Assembly (NCBI RefSeq): GCF_905171775.1
Contig: NC_053499.1
Location: forward strand, 144,212,251-144,276,250
Direction of reading: 5' to 3'
Source of the DNA: Rana temporaria
Taxonomy: Eukaryota; Chordata; Amphibia; Anura; Ranidae
DNA: 64,000 bases
The notes beneath the pieces are model-generated. The model saw only the letters and a program-made list of their open reading frames with translations. It searched no databases and was not told where the DNA came from. The translations under genes were made by a program, and so were the position numbers. Shown here one piece after another: positions 63,885-64,000 of the stretch (positions are counted from its first letter, which is position 1; each line of letters opens with the position of its first letter).

Positions 63885-64000
63885 GTCTAAAATATAAACT
63901 GACATTAGTAGAGGATATCTAGCATAAATTAAAAGCCTGCTTTTATAAAATATCTATGCAGACAACCCTTGCTTCATTTCTGTCTTCATTTATAAGTGAA

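Overview
The window is vertebrate nuclear DNA, most likely from a frog (probably a ranoid; this is inferred from the repeat content and not proven). It holds intron-containing genes with vertebrate carboxylesterase exon structure in a sea of DNA transposons. These include hAT elements with 8-bp target duplications, Tc1-like elements, many palindromic MITEs bounded by TTAA, and a CpG-rich MITE family full of TACGCCG. CR1-like and Gypsy-like retrotransposon scraps and many minisatellites are also present.

The only genes that look functional are three carboxylesterase 2-like (CES2-like) genes, head to tail on the + strand. Gene A (931-13291) enters from the left with its last six coding exons and ends in HAEL, an ER-retention type tail. 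Gene B (24340-50352) is complete: 13 coding exons, 561 codons, signal peptide, HGGG oxyanion motif, and a triad of Ser224, Glu343 and His454. Gene C (56299-63384) starts in the window and runs off the right edge after eight exons. Exon lengths and intron phases match between copies, apart from a 9-nt difference in exon 5. All introns have GT-AG ends. Gene B has lost the HxEL tail, so it is predicted to be secreted, whereas gene A should stay in the ER lumen.

Layout: 1-13.6 kb is the 3' half of gene A, with introns swollen by nested transposons. 13.6-24.3 kb is intergenic and consists of palindromic MITEs, a 1.1-kb foldback built from Tc1 ends, a hAT element and a paired MITE. 24.3-50.5 kb is gene B, whose introns hold a dead Tc1 transposase gene, several hAT elements with intact 8-bp duplications, and minisatellites, one of them about 40 copies of 29 bp inside a hAT element. 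50.5-56.3 kb is intergenic and includes a broken processed retrocopy of the zinc-finger gene PATZ1 with its own AATAAA and poly-A tail. 56.3-64 kb is the 5' part of gene C.

The esterases would hydrolyse ester, amide or thioester bonds of lipids and xenobiotics in the ER lumen or outside the cell. I see no operon-like logic, no CRISPR array and no rRNA or tRNA gene. The more unusual content is the array's divergence in protein destination and the layered transposon architecture. I found no convincing wholly new system.
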